Origin: Diphasiastrum complanatum
Taxonomy: Eukaryota; Streptophyta; Lycopodiopsida; Lycopodiales; Lycopodiaceae
Length of the DNA: 64,000 nt
Assembly (NCBI GenBank): GCA_029204225.1
Contig: CM055104.1
Span: 44,580,841 to 44,644,840, forward strand
Reading direction: 5' to 3'
The notes below the pieces were generated by a model that did not search any database, was not told the origin of the DNA, and worked only from the letters and a program-made list of their open reading frames with translations. Of the stretch, positions 63,194 to 64,000 are shown one piece after another. Each line of letters begins with the position of its first letter. The stretch's first letter is position 1. Made by a program: the position numbers and the translations under genes.

Positions 63194-64000
63194 TGTGAAG
63201 GATTTCAGATCATTCAAGATCCAATCCAAGTCCCAAATCTTTGGTTACAATAAGGAGCAAAAACAATCCTGCCAATGTAAAAAAATCAGCATCTACATAC
63301 AAAATGAGATGCAAACTCTAAGAGATATTGATCAAACATGAACCAAAATATAAAATATGTTTGCTATCGGTACAATTACAGTACCCTACTATATTTCACA
63401 TGTGTGGAACCGAAAATAGCAATAAATGATCATTCTACACACAAGATTGCAGATAACACCAAGATAGTGCACCAATGAGTAGTAGAACCCAAAGAGAACC
63501 ATGTATAATGATGAAATGAGAGATATAAGAGAAAAGATGTGTCTCTACATCCTTTATAGAGTTTCCAAACCCTATTTGGCGACTTGGCTTTCCCTCCAAA
63601 ATGTAAACCCTACTATTTTTGGGTCTAAATTCAATGTACCCAAAGTTCAAATTTGAATCTCTCTCAAAGACTACCAACTTTCCCACACTTTCCAAAAGTG
63701 TTTATTGAATGTATTTTAAAGCTAATATAACTTCAAAAAGTTTATCTCTAAGTCTAAAATGAGTTTTGGCCTCTCATTGACAATTTACCAAAATGACTAA
63801 ACTAGACTAAACTAGTTGAAATCTCTCACACTCCTCTTCAACTTGTTTTGGCATAGTTCTAACAATAGAACTTTGATCCAACTTTAGAATGATCTCCATC
63901 CTAAGTATAGATCTTCTTTCTAAGTTCTAAAGTATCTTTCATAATTGATATAGAGAACAGTGTCCAAATTGGATGCTTCACTATTTCTTACATCAATTTT
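63194..64000 (-). mobile_element. Copia family-1 element, 3' end only (right edge)
   Basis: The LTR spans 63194-63830 (637 bp, minus strand TGTGAGAGATTTC ... GATTTC/TTCACA), with a TATA-like CCTTTATA at 63551-63558. To its right, 63831-64000 is the purine tract and 3' internal region also seen at 6010-6186 of copy 1. So this is the 3' LTR of an element whose rest lies beyond the window. It sits inside the integrase frame of the older minus-strand Copia; GTGCC (63189-63193 on the minus strand) would be one half of its target duplication. Confidence 0.9.

Overview
This is a repeat-dominated piece of land-plant nuclear DNA. Evidence for a plant: one spliced gene with the plant BET layout (bromodomain, NET domain, C-terminal coiled coil), Copia elements whose primer-binding sites match plant initiator-Met tRNA, a plant-type DUF4216 CACTA fragment, and a Gypsy-type site matching tRNA-Asp. 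A Penelope-like fragment, a GIY-YIG ORF, several nested LTR families and seven long CT/GA tracts suggest a large-genome plant, possibly a fern or other seed-free lineage. That taxonomic guess is inference and cannot be settled here.

Layout. 0-11 kb: an LTR-like region with a repeated GGCGAGTAA motif and a tRNA-Asp primer site; a complete 5.46-kb Copia element (1379-6837, TTTTT target duplication) that has lost reverse transcriptase; a broken ORF1/coiled-coil gene (6.9-9.4 kb); a Gypsy-family LTR (9997 to about 11065). 11-16.2 kb: unassigned DNA with two CT tracts, a 255-bp direct repeat and a GC-richer block. 16.8-18.06 kb: a decayed, apparently spliced element with Cys-pair motifs and a GIY-YIG nuclease-like ORF. 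18.2-20.55 kb: an LTR-like repeat and a three-knuckle gag on the minus strand. 21-22.5 kb: tandem and inverted repeats and a protease fragment. 22.6-25.9 kb: a second, truncated copy of the first Copia family. 26-31.2 kb: a decayed minus-strand Gypsy element with LTR fused directly to protease. 31.2-34.65 kb: tandem duplications, then five tRNA-like repeats.

35-43.7 kb: the only gene that looks functional, a GTE bromodomain regulator of ten coding exons encoding 845 residues. Its 3.9-kb second intron holds a Penelope-like fragment with a 660-bp tandem duplication.

43.7-64 kb: intergenic DNA, then Copia fragments in both orientations (49.4-55.0 kb), a minus-strand transposase relic (55.1-56.6 kb), a CACTA C-terminal relic (57.2-58.4 kb), a cluster of CACGTG/GCCACGCGTGGC palindromes (59.16-59.59 kb), a decayed minus-strand Copia pol (60.8-63.2 kb) and, inserted in its integrase, the 3' end of another copy of the first Copia family that runs off the right edge.

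The genes do not form a pathway. The window is one regulatory gene embedded in layers of retrotransposons and DNA transposons. All boundaries come from reading the sequence by eye; splice junctions are frame-checked but unsupported by transcript data.
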